Shown here: in pieces, positions 34,231 through 44,270 of the stretch
How positions within the stretch are numbered: the first letter of the stretch is position 1
How the letters are laid out: each line of letters starts with the position of its first letter
From: Nematostella vectensis
Taxonomy: Eukaryota; Cnidaria; Anthozoa; Actiniaria; Edwardsiidae
Direction: 5' to 3'
DNA: 60,000 bases
Assembly: GCF_932526225.1 (NCBI RefSeq)
Contig: NC_064034.1
Location: forward strand, 15,142,887-15,202,886
Notes under the pieces: generated by a model
What the model was told of the DNA's origin: nothing
What the model saw: only the letters and a program-made list of their open reading frames with translations
The model's database searches: none
Position numbers and translations under genes: made by a program

Positions 34231-34588
34231 ATGAGCACAGACACGAAGTGTCAGCGGCAGCGCGGTATGGACCCGAAAAACATCCCATTTAACGCTCTCA
34301 TCGTGGGCCCGACGTCATGCGGAAAGACCCGATTCATAGTGGACCGGCTGCGCGGCCCTTTCCGGGGCAAGTTTGACTACATCGTACTCGTGTGCTCTAC
34401 CTTTGTCTACAACAAAACATACGAAGGCTTCGGCGAGGGCGACGATCGTCTGTTTGTCGTCACACCTGAGGCGGGTCAGATCGACATACTGCTGAGGTTT
34501 GTCTGCGCCGTCTTCGAAGGCACTAATACGCTAATCATACTCGACGACTGTGCAGCCTCAAAAGACGTAAAGAGGCGCAGAAAAGCCC
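34231..34588 (+). pseudogene. A32-like DNA-packaging ATPase, C-terminally truncated
   Basis: ATG 34231 opens a P-loop ATPase: Walker A GPTSCGKT at residues 26-33 and Walker B LIILDDC at residues 101-107. Recognisable ATPase sequence ends around residue 116 (DVKRR, about 34578). The frame then runs on meaninglessly over the next gene. FtsK/HerA-type packaging ATPases of Polinton-like elements are about twice this length, so the sensor/arginine-finger half appears deleted and the break abuts the start of the next gene. The gene lies directly behind the capsid gene, the usual order for packaging modules. The kept part is intact in frame. Confidence 0.65.
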
Positions 34589-34813
34589 ATGTCGACGACG
34601 CAGAAAAGCAAGATTACAAAGACCATCACCGACGCCGCAGTCATAACCGGCCTCGTCGCCGGTATCGGCTGGGTTGGGGGCAAGGTCTTGCGCGAAGACT
34701 TCACCAAAGACCCCTCCGCGAACGCCATGAACTACGCAAAAATGACTGCCGCCGTTGCAGGTGCTGTCGCTCTGAAGGGTTACCGTGAGGACCAGAAGAT
34801 CCTGCCCATGTAG
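34589..34813 (+). CDS. Small membrane protein of the element, 74 aa
   Basis: ATG 34589 to TAG 34811-34813, one of the few uninterrupted frames in the element. It has a first hydrophobic segment AVITGLVAGIGWVGGKVL (about residues 17-34), a linker with EDFTKDPSANAMNYAK, and a second segment MTAAVAGAVALKGY. Two short membrane helices suggest an integral membrane or virion-membrane protein. The family is one I associate with cnidarian virus-like elements; role unknown. It starts about 10 bases after the truncated ATPase sequence, in another frame. Confidence 0.55.
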   Translation: MSTTQKSKITKTITDAAVITGLVAGIGWVGGKVLREDFTKDPSANAMNYAKMTAAVAGAVALKGYREDQKILPM

Positions 34814-34915
34814 TAGTGTACTACACTACATGTGTTGGCCATGTATTAGACTTGTGTTCATGTACGTACGAACACGTACACGTACACAGTGTGCGAAACA
34901 CACACACACTACTCG

Positions 34916-35319
34916 ATGGCCTCCATCGCAATTTTGGTTGGTGGCGCCGTCCTAAACGCGACTGCATTCGTTGGTGGCAACTACTTCGCAAAGTTCCTGT
35001 CGAACGATGAGAGCCCTGCCTTAGCAGAGAAGGAGAGGCACGACAAGGCCCTCGAGACTATGGACGCTACCAACAGCGGCGACAAAAAATCCTCGATTGG
35101 CAAGCGCAAAGTCGCGAGAGAGGGGCCCTCGCAAAGCAAAACTTCACCGACACTGACTACGCGCTCAAACTTTACAACCAGACCCGATCCCCGGAGTCAA
35201 TGCGGGCTCCTGAGCTGTCCGACTACTACGTCCCCAGCAGAACGTAGAAAAACGCCGAGTTGGCGTACATCGGCGCCGGCGCTCTCGCCATCGGCTACAC
35301 AGCTAGCCGCTTGCTGTGA
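34916..35319 (+). pseudogene. Small membrane protein gene of the element, broken
   Basis: ATG 34916 begins with a hydrophobic segment (MASIAILVGGAVLNATAF) and GGNYFAKFLSNDE, followed by a charged region with EKERHDKALE. After a frameshift near 35130 the matching frame has YALKLYNQTRSPESMRAPEL and SDYYVPSR, an in-frame TAG at 35245-35247, then the C-terminal helix AYIGAGALAIGYTASRLL and TGA at 35317-35319. Two terminal membrane helices around a soluble middle suggest a virion-membrane protein, but there is no direct evidence of function. Confidence 0.55.
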
Positions 35320-35352
35320 TGCAGCTTTGCTGCATCTAGGCGGCCCTTTTCC

Positions 35353-35372
35353 ATACGTATACGTATACGTAT
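35353..35372. promoter_or_regulatory. 20-bp perfect palindrome upstream of integrase
   Basis: ATACGTATACGTATACGTAT is its own reverse complement and lies 30 bases before the integrase ATG at 35403. It may be an operator or promoter element, or a simple alternating repeat. Confidence 0.5.
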
Positions 35373-35402
35373 AAGATGATTGCAATACATTGCCGATACA
35401 TA

Positions 35403-36358
35403 ATGGCGGCGAAGCGCATGTCCGACGAAGAACTCGATGCGTTCCTTTGTCCTATATACTACGCCAGAGATGGCTTCCAGGGAGTGACCGCTCTGCATGC
35501 CAAACTTCCAAAGGGCTTAGCCTCCATAGACCGAGTGCGCAAGTGGGTAAGCTCGCAGCCCGTCGGGGGCTACACACAGACACCCCCTCCTTCGACTACC
35601 TACGCCCATTTCTCGAAGCAGATACCAAACCGTATCCACCAGTCGGACCTGCTATTGTTGCCAACCGACCGCGGGTACAAGTATGCCCTGACTGTCGTTG
35701 ACGTTGCTTCACGATATAAAGCCGCCCGCCCACTGAGGACTAAGAGCGCGGCCGTCGTCTCCCGCGAACTCGCTGACGTCTATGCAGAGGGACCTCTCAC
35801 ATGGCCTAAAGTCCTCATGGTTGATGACGACACGGAGTTCAAGGGTGCTACCACAAAGCTCCTAACAGACCACGGGGTGGAGGTCCGACGGGCTGAGCCA
35901 GGGCACCACAGGAGCCAAGCTTTCGCCGAGTCTTTCCATCGCTGAGTGGCACAGCGCCTATTTCGTGCGCAGTACTCGAAGGAGCTTGCATCCGGTGAAA
36001 CAAACCGCGAGTGGGTTACCGCTTTGCCAATCTTCATCTCGGACATAAACGCAACGAAGACTCGCATGACTGGCTTTGCGCCTAAAGACGCCATGAAGCT
36101 GAGGCGCGTGCCTCTTAAAGCCGAACCCCTCCCCCCCTAGAGGTCCCCTTAGAGGTCGGAACGGAGGTGTACATCGCCATAAACGAGGAAGACCTCCAGG
36201 ACAAGGGCCGACGGCGAGCGACGGACCCGTGGTGGACAAGTAAGGCATACCCAATACTAAAGAGGGTTATGAAGACCGGACAGCCAGTGTTGTATTACAC
36301 GGCGTACTCTAAGCACGGCTTCACGCGTTCGCAGTTGCGTAGCGTCACGCCAGCGTGA
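35403..36358 (+). pseudogene. rve-type DDE integrase of the element, broken
   Basis: ATG 35403 (MAAKRMSDEEL) starts a retroviral-type integrase, the enzyme that inserts Polinton-like DNA. Core residues are visible: first Asp in HQSDLLLLPTDRG, second in KVLMVDDDTEFKG, and Glu in SQAFAESFHR about 34 residues later. Breaks: TGA at 35943-35945, directly after the catalytic Glu helix, with the same frame continuing VAQRLFRAQYSKEL; and a frameshift in a C8 run near 36131-36138 before a C-terminal basic domain with VYIAINEEDLQDKG and a small SH3/chromo-like fold. It ends TGA 36356-36358, convergent with the polymerase gene whose stop is adjacent. The chromo-like call for the tail is uncertain. Confidence 0.8.
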
Positions 36359-39050
36359 TCAGCGCTTGTGCCTTCTATTGCAGCTAAGGCACGTGAGTCT
36401 GACATTCCACTTGTAGTGACCCTGACTGTCGTCTAGCCGGTCGATACTGAAGCATTGGGGATGGCTCTTGGTGTATCCCTGAAACAGAAGCTGAGTGCCA
36501 CAGACCGTGCACTTCTTTTCCGCGTCAGCAATCATGCCGAGTACGTGGTCTACCGTCAGAACGTGGTGCGATCCCGTGTACTTTGTGCGACCCTTTTTCC
36601 TGTCGTCTATAGCGTATCGCTTGATTCGCGCTATAATAAGCTCTTCACTGGGCGTAGCCTGCAGTCCTGTGGGAACCAAGGCACCGGGGGCGTTATCGGG
36701 GGGGATCACGCGGACTATCTGGTCGGCGTGCCGCACGCGGGAGATGCCGGTGTATGCAGCATTCGTGATCCAGCCCTCTAAGCTGTGGTCTATGATAAAC
36801 AGACGTCTTGGAGTCTGGATAGTCTTGCCCTGCACCCGGTGGACGGTTCCCAAGCCCGCGTACTTCCACTCGAGGGGAAGCCCCTTAAGAACCGCGTCGA
36901 GAGGAACCTCGACTACTGTGCCTTTGTATGCGTCGACCTTCTCACCCCTTTTGCCTGGCACGGGCACCGGCCGCCCTTGCTTGCGATAACGATGCGCGAC
37001 ACTAGGGTCGGGGTCAAAGCGGATGGTTGCTGGCAATCGGGGGTAGTTTTTCCTGTGGTGCTCTATCAATCGCTGCTGAACAAGAGCCCCCATCATGTTG
37101 GTCGAGCACACCCACATATCGTTTGGGTGGGCCTGCTCGATTGCCGCATCGAATGCTACCCCATCCCACTCCTCTCGAAACACCTCAAGCTGTTGGGAAT
37201 CTGACCGACACCAAATCGGGTCCTTTATTTCGTGGAGCCTGGAGGAGGGCAGGCCGTCGCATGTGCTGTACGGCTTTCCACAGTCTTCACACAGGCAGCG
37301 GTATCGGACTCGAACCAGCGGATGTTCCCTTGTGCCCACTCCTGGAGCATATTGTGAGGCCCCTCTTTATCTCCCCAGGGCGGGACCTGCCAATAGTCTC
37401 CACAACAGACTACCTGACACGGCCGCGTGGCGAGATACTCTAGGATGGCGCGTAGCACTTTAGTCTGTACCTTACAGCACCCGTCAATGATGATTACTTC
37501 TGCGAGACGGTCGAGTTTGTGCCCCAGCTCTGAAGGTCTCCACTCCTTTATCGGCTTCTCCGCTGGTATGCAGAGGTAGTGGTGGTAGGTTTGAGCCTTC
37601 ACCGCGAGGCGCGGGTTATTGCGATGGTCATGGGCGAGGTCGTTCTCGGGAGTGAGCACCACAACGTTGCGGCCGCGGAACATGCTCACCGCCCACTCGG
37701 TCTTCCCCGATCCTTCTTGGCCGGCTAGATACATCTTTGCAGAGGTTGCGGCTACTAGATCGCACGACAGACTTGGCGCAGTGCTTGGCTCTTTGGCCAA
37801 GCTCCCTGACTTCTTCGGACCCCAAGCCGCTTCGGGTCGCCACTCGTACCCAGGCTTCTTGTGGCGCCACTCTCCATACCTCGGATTTTGCTCCACGAGC
37901 TTTACACCACTGGGCACCGCCTTTGCGTATATGGCATCTGTGCACACCCGGAGGACGTCTTCGCGTGGAATCCGCCTCAACATGCGTCGCAACGCTATGT
38001 TTGTGTACGCCAAAACGAAGGCCCTGATATGGTACCATTGTGAGCGTCGGACACCGTCTTTGTATTGGATCAGATGAGCCCCGTCAGCATGCTCGAAGTT
38101 AAGTAAGTGGTCGGTGCCCGCAAGGAGGTTTGTTAGATGCGTTTTTATGGCGGCACTGGTTAGAGCCTTCTCCTGACATAACGAACGAAGCTCCCCCTCA
38201 GCCTCGAAGTCTAGGCCGTGGACGCTCGTGATCGCAGGTGGTTCGGTCGGAAGCTCCGCCCAGGCGTGGTTATTGTGGCAAGGGATAGTGACCCTCGCCT
38301 TAGTCTTGTACTTCCCCGAGTCCCACAGAACGTTACCCAGGGCGTCCACGGCTACTAGCTTTACCTCGAGCTTCTTTTCCATCTCAAAGAGGTCTTCTTT
38401 GGTGCATCCCGTAGTGGCCAGCTTCTTGTCAAATCGCTCGAGGATCTTGCCTCGTGTCTTGGTTAAACCGAGGGAGCGCGAGGTGCCGCGATTCCTCAAG
38501 AATTCGGCAACATAGCTCACAACACAGTTAGCGAAGGTGTCACCCCCCTCTCGCTCAAACATTGGCCCAGGCTCACCATTTTGCTCAGGTAAAGGACGAA
38601 GCTCGTATCTCACGTAGACGAGGTACTCTCGTCCTTTCTCCCAAATACCCGCATCGATGCCTTCCAGGGCGCCGACTGCGATTTGGTCCCCTCTTTTGAC
38701 TAATGACCCACCAATCTTGTGCTCCGTGCGCCCTTCCTTCTCTGTGATTGGCGCCAATGGCTCTGCGGGGGCCTTACCAACGACCGTAAAGAGTCTGTAA
38801 CGCCTGTCAGGGTCTACCATCTCAAGCACCGGTGGCAACACTGCGTTTGCCCGCAGAGACTCTCGCTCGTGCGAGACCCACCACACCGAGCCATCGTCAT
38901 TAATATCAGCCCCCCGCATAACCGGCTTTAGAGCAATGACACCTACTCCACCAAGATCTCGTATCTCCTGGTAAACACCGGCGCTTATGTCTTGGCCCCG
39001 AAGAGTGGTATCCACGCTTGGAAACCGAAGATGGGCGCCTCCGACGAAAA

Positions 39051-39124
39051 GAGAATAGTACTTCTCGGGGTCTAAGCCCTGAGCCCAGAGAATAGTACTT
39101 CTCGGGGTCTAAGCCCTCTGGGCC
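39051..39124 (+). repeat. 37-bp tandem duplication breaking the polymerase/helicase frame
   Basis: AGAGAATAGTACTTCTCGGG and its continuation TCTAAGCCCTGAGCCC are repeated with a 37-bp offset. Thirty-seven is not a multiple of three, so the duplication shifts the reading frame; sequence on each side fits one continuous protein if one copy is ignored. Confidence 0.85.
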
Positions 39125-39321
39125 CTTTTGCTCCAGCAAAGGGTCGAACTCGCGCCAGACTTCCTCTGGCCGCGCTTTCGCCGGTACGAGCGGCTTAAGC
39201 GGCTTGTGCTTGACATCCTCGGGGATGTCCTCGTCCAGGATGTTCTGGACCAGCCCTGCCAGTACGGCGGGCGCCTCTTTGTCAGGCATGCTATTGAGAA
39301 TCTCCTCTATATAAGCGTTCA

Positions 39322-39444
39322 TGTTTGGGTATGCCTTGTGCCACCCAGTCTCAAATTGCCCGTATCGCAGCCGGCGGGACGAGTGTTTGGGTATGACTTG
39401 TGCCACCCAGTCTCTTATTGCCCGTATCGCGGGCTACGATATCA
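39322..39444 (+). repeat. Diverged tandem duplication of about 61-62 bp
   Basis: TGTTTGGGTATGCCTTGTGC begins one copy, and TGTTTGGGTATGACTTGTGC begins the next about 62 bp later. Both go on CACCCAGTCTC and TTGCCCGTATCGC. It lies in the polymerase/helicase gene and accompanies a change of reading frame. Confidence 0.8.
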
Positions 39445-39710
39445 GACAGGACGAGTGCGAACCGTTCCTGAGCGCGCCTCTCGGTGCCGCGCATCCTCTG
39501 CCCTACACGATTCGCTCCGCAGGGGCGACCCAACCGCGTCTCCGACTGCGTCCCTATGCCGCAGATCCTGCACGGCACGGGGAGGGGGCTGCCCTTACGG
39601 AGCCTTTGGAGGTGCACCTTGCAGTAGGTGTCCATGCACCTCTGGCCGCACGTGTTTGCATGGCCGACCTTTAGCCACCCGCAGTAATCTTTTCCGCACT
39701 TCATCCTTCG

Positions 39711-39865
39711 AATGCTCGGTATACTACAGGACAGACGGGGGTCTAATTGCAAGGTTCTCACATGTTGTGTGTGTGAACACACAAGGGGGGGCCAGCCACC
39801 CCCAGCGCTTTGCGCGGCTCACCTAAAGCGAGGCGCTTTTTTAGCGAGCTAAAAAGCAAACCCTC
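39711..39865 (-). repeat. Right terminal inverted repeat
   Basis: The reverse complement of the left repeat at about 96% identity. It begins AATGCTCGGTATACTACAGG at the inner side and ends TAAAAAGCAAACCCTC. The polymerase/helicase start codon lies 7 bp inside it. Confidence 0.93.
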
Positions 39866-39880
39866 AGACCCTCAGTCCCG

Positions 39881-42480
39881 TAGAATCATTATATTGTCTA
39901 TACTGTTCAGAATGATGCTTCATGGCCTAGGATCAATTGATCACAGAGACAGTATGCTAGTGTTTGTGATGCAGCCCTGATATGATATGAAGATATTTGG
40001 CATAGACATGAAACATTGATATACAGCTTCAAATTAAAATGCCCCTCTTTGAATCATTGCTCACGCCTCACCCAAACAATGTTCTAGTGTCCTGTGTAGG
40101 ATTTGCATGGAGCATTCAGCTCATATCCACTTGAACAAGCAATACTATAACATTTGTTGACTTGTTATGTTTTATACAGTAGCTTTGCATATACATGTCT
40201 TTAGGGTGAGTGTACATCATCTTTATTATGAGACATAAATTTTCTGCTTTTTGCATGATATCTATGTCAGGGCACACCCACTTGACAATTCATGGCTATG
40301 TGCTCCAGAAATCTAAATCTGAAATAGACATTAAGCCAAGTTAGGACCTACTATCAAATAATAGCCCCTCTCCATATGCCCAGGTTCCTAAAATGTGTAT
40401 CTTTATCTTTACAAAATACTTTCATCATAATGCATTACAACACATCTTGGTTTATGTATATGTTGAATATACTAAATTGGTGTGTTATTTCTGTAGTTCA
40501 TGACACATTTTACCTATACAGCTATTTTGTGTAACTATTCGATAACAAAGGTAACCTAAATTTTCCTAACCATGCAGTTTATTTTTCCATCATTGTGAAA
40601 ACATTTACAAAAGATGAAACAATAAGCAATCTTTACAACAAGGGTTTTCTGATTCCTATATTTTGAGAAAAGGAACAGGCCCCCATACCCCTTACTCTCC
40701 CCTGCTTGGAATTGGGAGTTCCATCCAATATTAGGAAATGCAGATAATAAAATAAAGATGCATCCTTAAAAATACAAGCTAACATTCCCATGGCTCTCAT
40801 AATCAGGATAAGCCTTCACTTCACATCTTCCTCCTTGAGACTGCCTCCAGTAGAATACCAATTGACTAGGACATATTTTGTAATGCACTGTCATCAGTGT
40901 TGGTTCATATATGATACAATGTGAGGATGACTATAGGCATGCTGCCTTATCAACTCAAAAAACAAGTAGTTTTTATTAATGTTTTCATGCTTTTATTTAC
41001 ACTGTTTATTTTGGGAAAATCTTCAGGTACAGTGCTTACATACTCCCTTCATGATTGTAAACTGCATAGATCAGTCTGTGCATGTAAAGCACACTTGATC
41101 ATGCCTTATCCAGGCATTTACAATAAACAAATATTTAAATTTGTACTGGTAGTGGAGAACTGGTAGTAGTAGGAGTAGTGGTTTGAGGAGATGCAGAATT
41201 GAAACTTTAGATCCCAACTTTTTGCACTTGGATAGGTCTGTGATTGAAATGTAAATAGGCCAATGGTAAAGTGACAAAAAAGGAAGAAAAGCAATTATTA
41301 TATTCGCTTTATTTACAACACATGATCTAAGTGCAACAATAAATGTTTTTTACAGGCATTAGCTTATTCTATTTTTAGAAGATTTTATGCATTTTGCCAA
41401 ACTTGAATGCCATTTTTTCACTGAGAAGCGGAATGGTTATTTTGAATACCATACAAGAAAATCGATGCAACTTGGGTAAAGATTGAGTAAAGCACTTCAT
41501 AAGCGGATAAGTCTTTGACAAATGTACAACTCTCGTGCCAAAAAGCAAAAAACTTCTCCTTGGACTTTGACTAGACTAGACTGGACTAGAAGCGAAATAC
41601 AAGCGACACAAATGAAATTGTGCGCTCGTTTGTTTACATTTACGTCATCGGTTATTTAAAACCCGTAAGAGATTGAAATAAAAAAGAGAAAAGGACCTAC
41701 CGGGGTTTTTTTTCAACAATATTGAGGATTTAATGATGAAATAAAGCCATAAACATGCCTAAGTCCGAACGGGGAAACTTTAGCACTCACGTAAAAGGAG
41801 GAGAAGATTCTTTCTATTTTCGATTGAGATGTGATTTTCTGCTGTAAAACATTGTACTTTTTATGCTACAGATACCGTTGCATTTTAACACGTTCCTGAT
41901 AACAAAAAAGACCAAATATTTACTTATTTGCACTGTAGCTCGACTCAGTTTCTGGTTTGTCGGGAGCTCCGTGAAACACGTCCGCACGCTTGGAAGTCTC
42001 GACTCAACTGATTTGATTGACAGATTTTTCGGAGCTAACCAGTTTTGCCCCCTTTTATAGTGCGCGTGCGTGTTTAACTGTTTGAGTGCTAGAAATATAT
42101 CAACACAAGAGTTTTCATAGCTCCGACGAAGTTTATAACGTCTTACTTACCTTCTTTTTCCAAACCCATCCTTTGTCCTTCCATCCATCATTTGTACGTC
42201 TTTTTATTATAAAAGTGTTAAGATGTGTCGAATTTCTTTCTTGGCTTTAGCCACGACGAAAATAATGCAAAAACTTTATCAATTCACGGTGTCAGCCGCG
42301 AGTTAGAAGTGCAAAACGCGGGGAAAATTAGACGCAGGGTTCCCGTGAGTGTAAATACCAAAACACTAACAACTAAATAATTGTAAGTTTTAATGCAACT
42401 TTCGGGGTTTTATTAAGTATGTAGCATTCTCGGATAGTGCTAAAATATATTCTTGTATAATTATTTCACTGAGGTGGCGT
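39881..42480. other. Intergenic, AT-rich, nothing recognised
   Basis: About 2.6 kb of AT-rich DNA with only short chance open frames on both strands. No RNA gene, repeat array or transposon ends stood out. Confidence 0.5.
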
Positions 42481-42517
42481 TTTGCTAAGTTATTGCAAAT
42501 TGTGCTGGCTCCACGGG

Positions 42518-42555
42518 CAGGCGGGCGGGCGAGCGGGCGGGCGAGCGGGCGGGCA
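42518..42555. repeat. Short GC-rich GGCGGGCGAGCG repeat
   Basis: Two to three copies of a 12-bp unit, GGCGGGCGAGCG, stand out in AT-rich surroundings. Repeated GGG tracts give G-quadruplex potential. Confidence 0.75.
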
Positions 42556-42768
42556 ACACACAGGGACCCGCGCGATGACCAAAAAAACTGAGTCGCATAG
42601 TTATATACCATTTCTCTATACCTATGGAAAATAGTATATGATTATTTCGAGGATTAATTAATTGGTTAAGTAGTTTGCATGCATGTTTGCATTTATGGTT
42701 GTAGAAATAATAACACGAATATTTCTCGAGTGCATAATCTGAATAATATCACCCACCAGAATACATAT

Positions 42769-42899
42769 ATGTTATTTACCAGCTGGGAAGTCCGTATCGA
42801 GAAATACCGTGACCGTGGTCTTGAAAATACTGACCGATGCCGAAGGCCGAGGTCACAGTATTTCACGATACAGACCGACCCTTAGCTGAGAAATAACAT
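42769..42899. mobile_element. Foldback MITE-like element, 131 bp
   Basis: The whole element is nearly palindromic. The ends ATGTTATTTACCAGCTGGG and TTAGCTGAGAAATAACAT are inverted, and inside CCGTATCGAGAAATACCGTG pairs with CAGTATTTCACGATACAG with a few mismatches. No coding capacity. I have a sense of this sequence as a high-copy cnidarian repeat, but that is from memory only. Confidence 0.65.
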
Positions 42900-43211
42900 T
42901 TATTTTTTTTTCCTCAATAGATTTTCCAACTTTTTTTACCTTATGGTTGCACTAGGCGAGGTTTCGCTTCTGACTTTCGTCGATGTTCGTGAAGATTTTG
43001 TTCGCTCATGTGTTGGATTGTCTCGAACTCGTCGACTTAATTCATGTAAGTTTGTCATTTATTTTGAACAGCTTTTTATGTCTATTTTTTATCATATCGT
43101 ATAATTGTATCCTGTAGTTCCGTTACATCGTTGTACAAAAAATCACTGTTGACAATCAAGGAGTTTTCTTCATGTAACGGACGAATTTAAACGAACCATG
43201 GTAGTCATCGA

Positions 43212-44270
43212 ATGGACACGAGCACTTTTAAGACAAACGATGTCTCCGAAATACTTGCGATCACCCTGATCACCAACCACGACCTGGCCCACCGACAACC
43301 GGCACCAAGTCCCCCTGCACCTCCAACGATCCGAGGCCCGAAACTCGAGGGGCCACAGATAAACATTGGGGTCAACCTTGAAGATTGGAATGTGTTTCAG
43401 AGACGTTGGGAAGCCGGTCTGGCTCGGGAATCAACGAGGCTTAAGCCCCCCTTCAGCTGTTCCAGTGCGCTGGTAACGAACTTGGTGACAGTCTCGTTAA
43501 AGCAAATCCGAACGTAGCCTCCGGAACTCTGACTCAGCTACTCGCTGTTATGCGATCCATAGCAGTTATAACCGTCGCCACTTGTGTTCTGCGAACTCTA
43601 CTCCTACAACTGCGACAAGAGCGTAACGAGCATATCAGATCGTCTACGGCCAAAGTACGAAAGCCGAAACGTGCTCCTACACCACCCAGTGCACATGTGG
43701 GGCTTCGTTGGACTACACGGACCAACGTCATCCGTAACGTCATTATAAACGGCCTCTACAACACTGACATCCGGAGGGAAGTGTAAGGGATTAAGGCGAT
43801 CCTGGAAAAGCCAGTGAACGAGGTCATCGCGTACTAATTGAAATGGCTCGCAACGCTCTCCCCTCACCCTCGTTACTCGCTGTCTCCTCCATCCAAAATC
43901 AGAAGAACAAAGAATTCGCAACCGACTCCTGCCCGTGCACCCACCCCCTCCCTATCGAGCAGACATGGCAAGGGAGGCGACATGTCCCGGACCCTTTAAG
44001 GTCCTTACTGAAGGCTCCCGGGGCTGGAACAAACACCCCTACAACATGTGCAAAGGGTGCTACAGATCCAACCGCCGCAAAAAGCGCCAACCCCAACCAC
44101 GCTCTTCCCAGTTCCCATGCGTTTCACGCCATGGAATCAGAGCCGGTCTCTCAAATAGCCGCATTCAAAAAGCGGGCCAAGACCGCCCACTCCACGCCCC
44201 CAGCAGTGCGACTGGATCATCACATCTTCTCGGAGGGAGAGTGGAAGAGGGTAGAGTGGAAGACCTGGTC
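43212..44270 (+). pseudogene. Retrotransposon gag-like remnant, multiply frameshifted
   Basis: Several + strand frames line up as one decayed gene. 43212-43517 has NLEDWNVFQRRWEAGL, a gag-like helix. 43550-43786 has VLRTLLLQLRQERNE and NVIINGLYNTDIRREV. 43843 onward has MARNALPSPSLLAVSS and NKEFATDS. 43935 onward has EGSRGWNKHPYNMCKGCYRS and NRRKKR, a zinc-knuckle-like motif whose first Cys pair is damaged (CPGP). It stops resembling the family near 44270 (HHLLGGRVEEG region), with no polymerase downstream. At least three frameshifts mean it is dead. The family is inferred by resemblance to gag proteins of cnidarian LTR-type elements. Confidence 0.55.

Larger units (their letters stand above)
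36359..39704 (-). pseudogene. Composite replication protein: polymerase-like, SF1 helicase, HNH; broken
   Basis: The longest gene of the element reads from an ATG at 39704 (MKCGKDYCGWLK) inside the right end. Order: an N-terminal Cys-rich zinc region (CGQRCMDTYC, CRICGIG); a middle with MFEREGGDTFANC and IPCHNNHAW; a polymerase-B-motif-C-like VCTDAIY (near 37930); a helicase with Walker A GQEGSGKT (near 37715), IIIDGC at motif II, CCGDYWQVPP as motif III, and motifs V/VI HRVQGKT and YTGISRVR; and a C-terminal HNH-like module (CTVCG, FSIDRLDD, NVRLTCLSCN). Polymerase motifs A and B were not found, so that part may be deleted. Motif II has Gly for the usual Glu. Breaks: a 62-bp duplication near 39322, a 37-bp duplication at 39051, and a frameshift near 37300. 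Confidence 0.65.
28771..39880. mobile_element. Virus-like (Polinton/adintovirus-type) transposable element, decayed
   Basis: A GC-richer island is bounded by 155-bp inverted repeats (29185-29338 and 39711-39865). Gene content from left: two - strand remnants (29426-30506), a + strand gene (30629-32133), a - strand coiled-coil/membrane gene, then a + strand block of likely capsid protein, ATPase, two small membrane proteins and rve integrase (33043-36358), and a long - strand polymerase/helicase/HNH gene starting inside the right repeat. Integrase, A32-like ATPase, capsid and DNA replication genes are the hallmark set of Polinton-type elements and relatives. At about 10.7 kb it is shorter than typical Polintons (15-20 kb), partly because of deletions. 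Most genes carry stops or frameshifts, so this copy cannot be autonomous. No target duplication was found with confidence. Confidence 0.75.

Noticed and set aside
36455-38931. Several + strand open frames of 70-164 codons
   Set aside because: They are antisense to the polymerase/helicase/HNH gene, whose motifs are clear on the - strand.
37225-39015. Host helicase gene
   Set aside because: It lies between inverted repeats with other element genes and has no introns; it belongs to the virus-like element.
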